Source: Primula veris (lineage: Eukaryota > Streptophyta > Magnoliopsida > Ericales > Primulaceae). Taken from it: DNA of 64,000 nt. The position numbers were made by a program, and so were the translations under genes. Shown here piece after piece: positions 33,031 to 44,100 of the stretch (position 1 is the stretch's first letter; each line of letters starts with the position of its first letter). Below the pieces are notes generated by a model, which had not been told where the DNA came from, searched no databases, and saw only the letters and a list, made by a program, of their open reading frames with translations. The stretch is from contig OY821744.1 in assembly GCA_963682055.1 (NCBI GenBank), positions 22,606,967-22,670,966 of the forward strand, written 5' to 3'.

Positions 33031-33522
33031 CCAGAGGTCTTATGCAACTTTATGCAAATTATTATAAACACAACACATAAGCACAGTAAAATATACGTTT
33101 GTTAGTTAAAGAATTTACGAGGCGAGAGTTCGGATTCTTCCCTTAAGTGTCCTCCTTTGGCATATGATTTTTGTGGATGTAAACTTGCACTGATAAATCG
33201 ACAATCATCGGTCAATATTAAGTGATAAATCAAACCACACCATCAAGCCAAAGTGGTGTTTGGCTTTAGCCATCCAATGTCTAAACAATTCATACAAGTG
33301 TTTAAAAAATGAGATTTTTTTAAATCAAAAGCTTTGGAGTTATGAATGCCACGAAAAGATTGTTGAATTCGGAATATAGAGGGTCTATTTCTAGGAGCAT
33401 TAAGCCTTAAGAAAAATACACATTCATTCCTCCTTATGATGGGAACGAGGGAGACTTGTCTTTAAATTCCATGTTTGATCGATATATCATCGATTGTGAG
33501 ATAATTCAAACTCTAATATGTT
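33031..33522. repeat. Duplicated 490-bp segment, copy 2
   Basis: It matches 13012-13503. It starts flush with the hAT terminus, supporting its origin as downstream flank of AHL copy C equivalent to the flank of copy B. Confidence 0.8.
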
Positions 33523-35456
33523 ACAATTTTTTCGAGTGTGTTACAATTGTTTTCTCTCAAGGCAATCTTCAAAGATATGTTACTGGTGATCCGTGATCTG
33601 TAATAAAGAGTTTCACTTTATGCATTCAAAGATTGTATGCAAGTGCATTTCACTTTTAAGTTGCTTGTAAGAAATGTGTTGTTAGTAAACATTTTAATTC
33701 TAGCACACCTTCATCGCTCATATATATTTACAGCTTCTTAATCAGAGACATGTCATCTCTTACAATGGTACATGTTGAACATGTTAATATAATCAAAATC
33801 CATGCCTGGATCATTTTCTTGAAAGGTTGCGGAATCAGACTTTGCGTGACGATTGATATTTTCTATCCCGAAGGGTTATGATATTAAATAAAACAAATTT
33901 GTAAAACCATTATTCTTTATTAGACTACTTCCTTGAGATGCTTCTTTAATTTAAGAATACATAAACATTTTAAATATGTCAACTTGTGCCCATAGAAAGT
34001 ATATAGTTTTGTATGTTTTTTGGCCCTCTGCTTACAAATGCATCAATATCCTTACGTACTCTCCACATAGGGAACTTTGAGCAAAATATGTCTTCAATAA
34101 AACCCCCTCAACCTTCTTGTATATTGTATATGTGTAACCAACTCATTCGCTTATAAAGATAATTATAATATATTTCAATCAAACATCTTTTATATCTTTT
34201 TTCACTTGCGCAAGAAATACCCATTAAAAATTTAGAAAAGTGTAATTCTTACTCAATTATGGAGATATTGATATAAATGCATTTTGTTACATTCTTATTT
34301 CTTAGAAAATGTAATCGACTGCCATAAGTTTCATTTAGTTATACATACACTAAAACCTCCATACACTCGCATCGTTTGAACCACGAGAAATTATTATTAT
34401 AGTAAGGTTATTTTTAAGTGAAGGTTACATATAAAAATATATATATTTTTTAAAAATAAATTTATAAACATAATATAATAAGATATGTGTATAACATTAA
34501 CATAATCAAGACGTAAAATGTATAAAATTTTAGTTTTAATGTTTTTAAAAAAAAACAAATACATGTATATAATAATGTGTAAGGATGCAAATGGATCTGA
34601 TAGATGATAATATATAAACAAAATGTTTAATGCGAAAAAGTTTCAACCTGCCAATATTAGCATTGAGTTGAAAGATGTGTCCATGTGTATTAGTTATTAC
34701 GTATGTACATGTTATGATACGCGGTAGTAACGAAAACATTAATATATCGTAATAAACAACTTAACATAATTATTTTAAATCGTCTTAAATTTAATGTAAC
34801 AATATATAATAATTGGTGTCTAACCTATAAGATTTTGAAGAAAGGGTCTATAGAAGGGGTAAATTATTGTCATGGTTGTATCACAAATCTATCTATTGGT
34901 GGTCGGATCCAAGATCAACAATAGTTTTTTATTTCCGAGGAAATGAAGGGCTCTATTTCTCTCTTCTATGCAGTTTGATCGTAAGGACAGAGGGTGAATA
35001 GAAGAAACAGTCGAGAGTTGAAAGTTTGATCAATTAACAAAGAGGACTTGATATTTATTGTTTATTTCTTTTGACCCCCAAGTTCTAATTTTCTCTGTTT
35101 TTACTTTATGTATTGATTTCCTATATAATAAGGCCGTAGGCCAATTAAACTTTAAAATCAATAATAAGAAAATGCTCTCCCATGTTTAAAAAGAATAATA
35201 TATATTACTATAAGCATGTGAATTTAATACTAACGCGACCCTAAAAATTTACGGAATATGAAAATATAGAGTTTATTTTTATTTATAATTGGACCGAGTT
35301 GGGATCAAGATTTTTTATGACCGGATGGAGGTTATTCAGTATTCTTATAGAAATTTATAGAGATGTTTTAGTGTAACTTACATAAAAGTTTTTTTTTTAT
35401 GTGACAGTTATGTCATAACCATTTTACTGTGCTTTTACATTTTTACCGGTCAAATG
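33523..35456. other. Intergenic, no gene seen
   Basis: 1.9 kb of AT-rich DNA without a convincing ORF, RNA gene or inverted-repeat element. It ends with AAATG (35452-35456), the left target duplication of the young retroelement. Confidence 0.5.
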
Positions 35457-36705
35457 TGTTGGCCCGTGTGCGGCTAATCCTTAGAGGGGGGGTGAATAAG
35501 GATTTGGCGATTTTCGCCTAATTAAAATTCTATGCAACTAATCACCCAACTTATGCAATTCTAAGCTTAAGCGTTTTAACAAGAGTTAATAAATTGCTAA
35601 AATAACTAAACGCAAGCAATAAATATGCAAGAATATAAGTTGCGGAAAGTAAAAGCAATGGAAGAAAATGACACCGTGATTTATAGAGGTTCGGCAAACG
35701 CGCCTACGTCCTCTCCTCGGTACTACCGAGTATTTCACTAAAATGTTTCTTCTGGATTTTACAAACCCTATCGAGCTCAATCGACCGATTGGCTCACCCT
35801 CTACCCGGGGTTCCTACTCTTGATACAAGTGCAAGAGAACACGTCTACGAGTCTACGACTCCCCCTCAATTTATGAGTACCCGAATGAAAAACCTAGAGC
35901 TTTTAAGCTTCACTTGCTTACAAAGCCTCTACCCGTTCACTCGCTCACAATTGAGTTTATAAAACACTCGATACAAATTTAGTTACAAAAATGTAACTTC
36001 GCTCACGATTCTAATTGCTTCTTAAAAAGCTAATTGGTGAGTTGTTGATGATGATCGAGCTTGAATCTCCTTTTCTTTGATTTCCCTCTTTCTCGAATAT
36101 ATTCACCAAAATGGTGATTTTAGGGTTTTTATGAGAGAGGTTGAAGGATGATGTTATGTATGATTATTGGTGAGTTTGGAAGAGAGATTGAGCTTGTATA
36201 TATAGACCAGAGGTCTGTTTTTCTGGGTTATGACCGTTAGAAGTGGTTGAGGCTGTTTTAAGCTATTTTCCAGAAAAAGCTGAAAAGCTGTTTTCGAATT
36301 CTGTAGAAAACGATCGGTCGTTTTCTACAGTCGATCGGTCGTTTTCCAGAAAACGATCGGTCGTTTCTGAGTTTCGATCGGTCGTTTTTTCGATGTGCTC
36401 TCTGGAAGAATTTGGACAAAAAACGATCGGTCGTTTTTGTCCAGTCGATCGGTCGTCTGTAATCCTGGTCTCGTAAGTCTTCGAATGCTCATAACTTCTT
36501 CGTTTTAGCTCCGATTTTGGTTCCGCTTGAACCTATGGCTTCGTTATCGAATGCTCTATCATTTAAAGACCTGAAATCTACATTTTCTCTTCTTTGGAAA
36601 AGACAAGCATTATATCAATGAAATAGAGAAAACGTAAAATCGTAAAATCATTAAAAACATGATCAAAGTTATAATCAAAATCATTATTGAACTCTAAGTT
36701 CAACA
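35457..36705 (-). repeat. LTR (3' LTR of the gag-only element)
   Basis: 1249 bp. It contains six CGATCGGTCG cores at 36308-36460 and the shared tail to 36608. A small ORF at 36243-36476 is duplicated in the other LTR and is not a gene. Confidence 0.95.
36308..36608 (+). repeat. CGATCGGTCG module in the Ty1 LTR
   Basis: Six cores are spaced irregularly, with CTGGAAGAATTTGGAC before the fifth. After them come ATAACTTCTTCGTTTTAGC, GTTCCGCTTGAAC, GGCTTCGTTA and GGAAAAGACAAGC. Order and wording match the Ty3 leader at 24186-24657 read on the minus strand. The second copy is at 40116-40416. Confidence 0.85.
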
Positions 36706-36979
36706 ATCTCTCCCATTTTGATTATGACAAACTAATGATGATTTTACACAAAAAAATCTCCTCCATCAAAACGCATTATCTCTAAGTATATCATTTCTCC
36801 CCCTTTGGCATTATCAAAATGCAATAAATAAAAAATATGGGGTAATGTGAAGGGTTTTTAACGAAAAACCAAGACATGAAAAATGTTATAAAAATGCATA
36901 TGCCCCACCTAATCACATATATGTAAATATTTTTGGATAGAGTGTACCGAATATGTGATGTGAGGTCGAGTCCGCTCTT

Positions 36980-39202
36980 CTAATGGCATTTGCATTGAGC
37001 GTTACCAAGTCCAAATAGGTGGTACCATTTGTTGGTATGCCTTCCACCTTTGTCGATTAATGGCACTTCATTCTTTATGGTGGAGTCAATCTTCTTGACT
37101 TCCACGACTTTTGTCGGCGTTGCCAACCATTTGTTGATTTTCTCCTTTTGGATGGAGATACCTACAACACAAGTTTTTGTCTTTGGTCCCCAATTTCTTT
37201 TGGGTCCGACATTGTTAGTGGCTCGGGTCTTTACTACCCATTTCAAATCGCTTCTACTAACTTGAAAGCGATTTGGGCATTTAGAAGAATTATGCTCACT
37301 TCTACTACAATGTATGCAATGCCTAGACTTTTTAGTATAACGAGAGTTATACGATGTTTTGGAAAGGTTTTTCGGAGTATCCAATTTGGTTTTAAAACCT
37401 AACCCTTTTCTATTATTAAAAGATTTTTGAAAAATCATGGAAGTACTCCCTTTAGTAAAAACAACCTCTTGTTTAGGCGGAGTAGGAGTTTTAGAAAAGT
37501 TAGAGGCTTTGACGAAGCGGGTTTTGTTAGAAGTAGAACCAATGCAATCAAAACCTAAACCGCTCTTATCATTGAAATCTTTTTGACAACTCAAAATGTT
37601 ATCTAAAACGGTTTTACCTTTAGAAAACTTTGAAATTGTTAAATTAATTTTTTCAATGGAAATGACAAGATCGTTGTTTTTAGCTTTCAACGATTCATTC
37701 TCGGTTTCTAAAACCTTGACCTTGCCATTTAAGTTAAAAGCATGAGAACTTAAAACCTTGTTTTTGCTTTTAACTTTATCGAAAGCATCCTTTAACTCTT
37801 CAAAATTTTCTAATAAATCACAATCTAAAGAAGATGGTTTTGAAGGAGTTTTAGTAAGTCTAGAGACTTCATTTTTAAGAAAATTGATCTCGGTTTGTAA
37901 AGACTTATTATGAATGACGAGATCATTGTTTTTGTCTTTCAAGTCTTCCTTTTCGTCATCTATATCATGTAAAGAGAATGACGATGTTGGAATAGACTCA
38001 TTTTCATTTTTATCTCCTTTCAAGGATCTTATTTCTTCATTGAGAGAAGAATTTATCCTTTTAAGAGAGTTGACCTTTTCCGAAAGTTTAGGAAACTTTT
38101 TAGAATAGACATCGCACATATGAAGTAAATCATCATAGGATAGATCATTTACCTCACCGGTTTCACTTTCACTTTCGCTTGAAGACGATTGGTTAGGCTC
38201 ATTGTCGTCTTCCAAGGCCACATAGCAACCAAGGTGAGCGACTTCATCTTGGTCCGAGCTATCGCTAGAGCTTGAGGCGGATATCTTGTTCTTGCCTTTG
38301 CTCTTGCGATTTTTTATGCACTCTCTAGCCATGTGTCCTTCCTTGCCACAAGTATAGCAAACAAAATCGTTAGAATAAATTGAATTATTTGACGATTTAC
38401 CTTTATGTTTGCGGTGGTCTTTTAGCTTGAGTATTTCCTTGACGATTCGAATGATTTGCTTTGAATTTTCGTCGTCATTGGATAGCTCATCGCTTTCGTC
38501 ACAAGTTGTTCCTTTGAAAGCTATCTCCCTCTTTTTCGAGATTGGCTTGTGACTATTGAGGGTGATCTCGTGAGTAATGAGTGAACCCGTCAAAGCATCA
38601 AAAGTGTAGGTGTTCATGTCGTGCGCCTCTTGAATTGCGGTGACCTTTGGTTCCCATTCTTTCGGTAAGCTCCGAATCACCTTTGAGGCCATTTCCTTAC
38701 AAGACAAATGCTTACCAAGAGATGTTAATCCGTTAGTAATAGTAGTAAATCTAGCAAGCATATCGGAAATAGTTTCACCCTCGCTCATTTTAAAAAGTTC
38801 GTAGTCATGAACTAAAAGTTGGAGTTTGCAATCCTTAACTTGGTTAGTTCCCTCGTGCATAACTACTAACTTATCCCACATAGCCTTTGCGGTTTTACAA
38901 GCGGAAATTTTGTTGTACTCGTTAGGAGAAACGGCACAAACAATAGCGTACATCGCTTTGGCGTTCGTAGAGTAGGCTTCTAGTTGAGCATTATCTAGGT
39001 CCTCTACGGGGATTTGGTTCTCGCTATTTTCGGATGTAGGTGCGGAATATCCTACTTTTATGGTCATCCAAAGTCTAACATTATAGCTTTGTAAAAACAT
39101 GCTCATCCTATCCTTCCAATATGAAAAATTAATTCCATCAAAATAGGGCGGAGTATTAGGGAATAAAGCTATGCCGGATGCGAAATTGTACATATTAGCC
39201 AT
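36980..39202 (-). CDS. Ty1 gag polyprotein (740 aa), intact, without pol
   Basis: Minus strand, ATG at 39200-39202. The N-terminal 200 residues are a UBN2-type gag (PPYFDGINFSYWKDRM, TAKAMWDKLVVMHEGT, YELFKMSEGETISDML). A zinc knuckle CYTCGKEGHMAREC follows, then Ser/Asp/Glu-rich DNA-encoded linkers. Next comes a long coiled-coil stretch of Lys/Glu/Leu/Asn heptads (for example LKAKNNDLVISIEKINL). A second knuckle-like CIHCSRSEHNSSKC is near the C-terminus. This layout is that of SIRE/Maximus elements. Where their protease should begin (a KWYLDSG-type motif) the frame reads NKWYHLFGLGNAQCKCH and stops, so all of pol has been deleted cleanly. The full-length open frame in so young an element suggests that gag is still selected or was until very recently. 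Confidence 0.9.
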   Translation of the reverse strand: MANMYNFASGIALFPNTPPYFDGINFSYWKDRMSMFLQSYNVRLWMTIKVGYSAPTSENSENQIPVEDLDNAQLEAYSTNAKAMYAIVCAVSPNEYNKISACKTAKAMWDKLVVMHEGTNQVKDCKLQLLVHDYELFKMSEGETISDMLARFTTITNGLTSLGKHLSCKEMASKVIRSLPKEWEPKVTAIQEAHDMNTYTFDALTGSLITHEITLNSHKPISKKREIAFKGTTCDESDELSNDDENSKQIIRIVKEILKLKDHRKHKGKSSNNSIYSNDFVCYTCGKEGHMARECIKNRKSKGKNKISASSSSDSSDQDEVAHLGCYVALEDDNEPNQSSSSESESETGEVNDLSYDDLLHMCDVYSKKFPKLSEKVNSLKRINSSLNEEIRSLKGDKNENESIPTSSFSLHDIDDEKEDLKDKNNDLVIHNKSLQTEINFLKNEVSRLTKTPSKPSSLDCDLLENFEELKDAFDKVKSKNKVLSSHAFNLNGKVKVLETENESLKAKNNDLVISIEKINLTISKFSKGKTVLDNILSCQKDFNDKSGLGFDCIGSTSNKTRFVKASNFSKTPTPPKQEVVFTKGSTSMIFQKSFNNRKGLGFKTKLDTPKNLSKTSYNSRYTKKSRHCIHCSRSEHNSSKCPNRFQVSRSDLKWVVKTRATNNVGPKRNWGPKTKTCVVGISIQKEKINKWLATPTKVVEVKKIDSTIKNEVPLIDKGGRHTNKWYHLFGLGNAQCKCH

Positions 39203-39245
39203 CGGGATCTTAACTCTTAAATCGTTAGATTCCTATATGCAAGAG

Positions 39246-39263
39246 CCTTGGCTCTGATACCAA
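39246..39263 (-). other. Primer-binding site (iMet) of the gag-only element
   Basis: Directly inside the LTR at 39265, the minus strand reads TTGGTATCAGAGCCAAGG, the classical plant initiator tRNA-Met complement. Confidence 0.9.
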
Positions 39264-39264
39264 T

Positions 39265-40513
39265 TGTTGGCCCGTGTGCGGCTAATCCTTAGAGGGGGGG
39301 TGAATAAGGATTTGGCGATTTTCGCCTAATTAAAATTCTATGCAACTAATCACCCAACTTATGCAATTCTAAGCTTAAGCGTTTTAACAAGAGTTAATAA
39401 ATTGCTAAAATAACTAAACGCAAGCAATAAATATGCAAGAATATAAATTGCGGAAAGTAAAAGCAATGGAAGAAAATGACACCGTGATTTATAGAGGTTC
39501 GGCAAACGCGCCTACGTCCTCTCCTCGGTACTACCGAGTATTTCACTAAAATGTTTCTTCCGGATTTTACAAACCCTATCGAGCTCAATCGACCGATTGG
39601 CTCACCCTCTACCCGGGGTTCCTACTCTTGATACAAGTGCAAGAGAACACGTCTACGAGTCTACGACTCCCCCTCAATTTATGAGTACCCGAATGAAAAA
39701 CCTAGAGCTTTTAAGCTTCACTTGCTTACAAAGCCTCTACCCGTTCACTCGCTCACAATTGAGTTTATAAAACACTCGATACAAATTTAGTTACAAAAAT
39801 GTAACTTCGCTCACGATTCTAATTGCTTCTTAAAAAGCTAATTGGTGAGTTGTTGATGATGATCGAGCTTGAATCTCCTTTTCTTTGATTTCCCTCTTTC
39901 TCGAATATATTCACCAAAATGGTGATTTTAGGGTTTTTATGAGAGAGGTTGAAGGATGATGTTATGTATGATTATTGGTGAGTTTGGAAGAGAGATTGAG
40001 CTTGTATATATAGACCAGAGGTCTGTTTTTCTGGGTTATGACCGTTAGAAGTGGTTGAGGCTGTTTTAAGCTATTTTCCAGAAAAAGCTGAAAAGCTGTT
40101 TTCGAATTCTGTAGAAAACGATCGGTCGTTTTCTACAGTCGATCGGTCGTTTTCCAGAAAACGATCGGTCGTTTCTGAGTTTCGATCGGTCGTTTTTTCG
40201 ATGTGCTCTCTGGAAGAATTTGGACAAAAAACGATCGGTCGTTTTTGTCCAGTCGATCGGTCGTCTGTAATCCTGGTCTCGTAAGTCTTCGAATGCTCAT
40301 AACTTCTTCGTTTTAGCTCCGATTTTGGTTCCGCTTGAACCTATGGCTTCGTTATCGAATGCTCTATCATTTAAAGACCTGAAATCTACATTTTCTCTTC
40401 TTTGGAAAAGACAAGCATTATATCAATGAAATAGAGAAAACGTAAAATCGTAAAATCATTAAAAACATGATCAAAGTTATAATCAAAATCATTATTGAAC
40501 TCTAAGTTCAACA
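39265..40513 (-). repeat. LTR (5' LTR of the gag-only element)
   Basis: 1249 bp, near-identical to 35457-36705. As the 5' LTR on the minus strand, its transcription runs away from the CSLA gene. Confidence 0.95.
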
Positions 40514-40518
40514 AAATG

Positions 40519-40995
40519 AAAGTGAAATTACTAAAGTACATATACAGTGCGTTATGTATGACGACATATTTTTGGTCCAAAATCAGATTTTTTAAATCTT
40601 TTTCAAAATTTGCAGGAAATCCAGATTTTCTATATCCTGAATTTTTTTAGCTTTTATATACTAAAAATATGCTTTTTTAAAGATAAATAATCTTAGCAGA
40701 TTCTTAAAATAAAAAATAAAAAATAAAAAATACAACCACCAGCCAGGAAAATCTTTATCAAAGCCTAAATAACCTCTCTCCTTCCATTTTTTGGGTATAG
40801 TTAATGTTATTGTCCATATTGGGATAAAATGTCCATGCTGATTATTTAAGTGTACTGTAGTAGTAACTGTACAACATTATACCCAAAAATAAGAAAAACA
40901 CAGATAATTTCCTAGGAATGGAAAAAGATAATTAAAAAAAAACATGTGGAAGGATATTTTTATTTTTTACCACCCAATCAAAATGCTAAAAAGAC
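40519..40995. other. Proximal upstream region of the CSLA gene
   Basis: About 480 bp between the retroelement and the TATA box, AT-rich, no ORF. It is the likely core promoter. An interrupted (AAAAATA)n tract is near 40709-40731. Confidence 0.55.
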
Positions 40996-41003
40996 TATAA
41001 AAT
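40996..41003 (+). promoter_or_regulatory. TATA box of the CSLA gene
   Basis: TATAAAAT in GACTATAAAATCAC lies 184 bp upstream of the ATG. A pyrimidine-rich (CT)n initiator/leader region follows at 41020-41050. Confidence 0.65.
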
Positions 41004-41054
41004 CACTCCTACTACACTCTCCTCTACCTGCCCCAATCTCTCTCTCTCTGCAAA

Positions 41055-41084
41055 ATGCCTCAAGAAGAACATAGACTCATTTGA
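41055..41084 (+). CDS. Nine-codon upstream ORF in the CSLA leader
   Basis: ATG at 41055 after CTCTGCAAA; codons MPQEEHRLI, stop TGA at 41082-41084. It ends 95 bp before the CSLA start and is in another frame. If included in the transcript it could lower or condition CSLA translation. The transcription start is inferred, not seen. Confidence 0.5.
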   Translation: MPQEEHRLI

Positions 41085-41179
41085 CACAAAAAAGACAGAT
41101 CTTAAAAAACCCACATTTTATCCCAGTTCCTTTCATTTTTTTGAAAATTTTAAGTAAATTTCAAGAAAGTTTCAAGAAA

Positions 41180-44100
41180 ATGGGGGAAAGTGTGACAACA
41201 ATGACGTTTATTCCGGAGAGTTTGAGCGGAGCGAGAGACAATGTAGCGGGACAAATAGGAGTGATTTGGGAGCTTATAAAAGCACCGTTGATAGTGCCTT
41301 TTTTATGGGTATGTGTGTACATTTGTTTAGCAATGTCACTAATGCTCTTCTTTGAAAGAGTGTATATGGGTATTGTGATAGTATTAGTTAAGTTGTTTTG
41401 GAAGAAGCCGAATAAACGGTACAAGTGGGAGCCTTTTCAAGAGGATATCGAAGTCGGAAATGAGGTTTTTCCGGTTGTGCTTATCCAAATCCCCATGTTT
41501 AATGAGAGAGAGGTATTTTCTTTGTTTTCACATCTTTTGTGTGTGTATGAATATGTTTTTTTATGTTTACATTTTCATGAAATGTAGGTAGGAGTTAGAT
41601 TTTTCCAAATTTAGAGAAAATTGATGTTTATTACATATTTTCGTACTTAATTATCCAAAAACTCTCAATGCAGCACCAATGAGAATCATAGTTGAAAACA
41701 TATAGTAAAAATAAGCAGCATCTGAACGTTAATTAAGTCTCAAAATATTTACTAAACGATCATTTTTTGTTTCGTTAATGTGGTGCAATTTTTCAAAAAT
41801 ATGAAAAGAAAAAGAAAACTGATAGCTCTTTGTTTTTGAACAGGTTTACAAGATCTCAATTGGTGCGGCGTGTAATTTATCGTGGCCATCGGATCGGATC
41901 GTGATCCAAGTGCTCGACGACTCTACCGACCCTGCTGTTAAGGTATGTGTAATCCATAGTACAAATGTACTCTCCGATTTAATGTTCACTTGATACACAT
42001 TATGAACTTGTTTTGGGGTACTTTAAAAATTTTAAGCTTAATTGATTATCTTATAAGCTAGATGTGATAAACTTCCTGGATGAACTTTTCTTTTTTTCCA
42101 TTATCTAATTAGAAAGTTGCAGCCTTTAATTAGTTTGTCTTACAAAATTACTTTTTACTTTAGCATAAAAAAAAGTTGACCTTGTAATTACTCCTATATG
42201 GTTTTAGGATTTTGCTTATTATATATATCAAGAATATTGTCATTTCTGAAAAACAGTTACTAGATGGTGAAATAGTGGCTTTTAGCAAGGAACCAGAATT
42301 CCTCTACAATTTAGACATCACTTTTTCTTTTTGATGATAAACTTAGACATCACTTGATGGCTACTCTAAAATGTCAGTATCCATGTATTTTTGGCTGTAC
42401 TTTAGCATTTAAAGAAATGCTATGAATAATAGATATTTTTTTTTGAAATAGAATAATAGATATTTGTGTATTATGAAGAATTAAAATTTGTTATCCATAT
42501 ATTTAGGATATGGTGGAGAAGGAGTGCCAGAGGTGGGCTAATAAGGGGGTAAACATAGTGTACCAAATTAGAGAAAATAGAGTAGGGTACAAAGCAGGTG
42601 CCTTAAAAGAAGGGTTAAAGAGGGATTATGTTAAGCATTGCGAGTATGTCACAATTTTTGACGCTGATTTTCGTCCAGAATCCGACTATCTCCACCGTGC
42701 CATACCGTATTTGGCTCTTAATCCAGAAATTGCCCTTGTTCAAGGACGATGGAGGTTTGGTAAGTTCAAATTACATTCTCATAAACTGAAATTATTTGGT
42801 CCTAATTGTGTGAATTGAAATACTAAATAGTCCACATTTTAAACAACTATTATTGAGTGAAAATTTTGTAAGTATGGAGGGAAATATTAAAATCATCTCT
42901 TAATTTGAGTATTTTACACTTTTTATATGAGACGGACTGACTACATGATGGACCGAAATTGATCAAATGTTGTGCATTTTAAGACATGATAAGTATGATT
43001 GCTGCAAATGGAAATTTATTTATCAAATAAAATTATGGTCTATACTATATGAACAATATGAGCAATTTACTCATATATCTAGGAGCCACTATAATTATTG
43101 GTAATAATGATGATTTGGGACTTGGGGTATATCCCACTGAATTAATGGATATCTGTTATCCTTATTAAATGAGGAATATATGAAGATTAATCATTGTTTG
43201 CCATCATAATGTAAATGTGACATATACTGATGAAATTCATATTCTAGTTAATACCACTACCATTCTAGTTAGTGTGCCAAAATCGTTCATCTTCAGTATA
43301 ATCATAATGTTAAAATGATGAAACATTACTACCTATGGAACTTTTTCTTTTGTTGTGAAACTCATAAAATATGTTTTTTTTTGTTACTGAATAATCAATA
43401 ATCCATAAAGTAGACGTTGTCATGACTCAAAGTTGTGCGGTATGTAAAAGCCAACAGAGTGACAAAGTCATGACATTTTTTTAGTATTTTTATTATTTGT
43501 ACTTAAATTTTAATTCGTAGTTAGATTTTTGTTTGTTGTTAGATTTTTTTTATTTGTAAGTGAGTATACATACGCAAATAATTTTTTCTTTTAATCCATT
43601 GAAAGCCAGTAATAATGTTCCTCTAATCATGCCACAAATATTGTTACTCTTGCTAGTTAGTACAGTACTAGGAAGTGTCGGTGGGCTACTCCACTGTCAT
43701 GTGTTAGATGAGAATATTTAGTGGTAAATGTTTTGATTGTTTTCATATTTATTTATAAGTTTTTTTAAAAAATTAATGTTTTTTTTAAATATTTGTTAAA
43801 AAAAAATATGTAAAATTTGACATTTTATATTTTTTGGGTACTTATTATTTGTTTTGACAGTTTATTAATTAATAAATATCAAAAAAATTATAAAAAGTCA
43901 AATTTTACAGATTTTTTTGAACACACTTTAGAAATAAAATAAAATGTTGATTTAAGAGAAAAAAAAAATTACGAATACATATAAAAAAACGATAACATGA
44001 TAAAAATATTATTTTTAATTAATATTTAAATTTATGATAGAGTCAATTAGAGTTGTACTATAGTTTTATTTGAGTTTTTAGTAGATTTGGTTTTTATTAT

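Larger units (their letters stand above)
35457..40513 (-). mobile_element. Young gag-only Ty1 (SIRE-like) retrotransposon, TSD AAATG
   Basis: A complete 5057-bp element. LTRs of 1249 bp each occupy 35457-36705 and 39265-40513, from TGTTGGCCCG to TTCAACA. Only two LTR differences were noticed (A/G in GAATATAAATTGCG and C/T in TTCTTCCGG), so insertion was very recent. Perfect AAATG repeats lie at 35452-35456 and 40514-40518. On the minus strand a primer site follows the 5' LTR (39265-40513), and a polypurine tract AAAATGGGAGAGAT abuts the other LTR. The interior codes only for gag, with no protease, integrase or RT. It must have been mobilised by enzymes from a related element. It landed about 480 bp upstream of the CSLA TATA box. 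Confidence 0.95.

Noticed and set aside
36243..36476. 77-codon ORF, identical at 40051-40284
   Set aside because: Both lie in the two LTRs; identity reflects the recent insertion, not a conserved gene.
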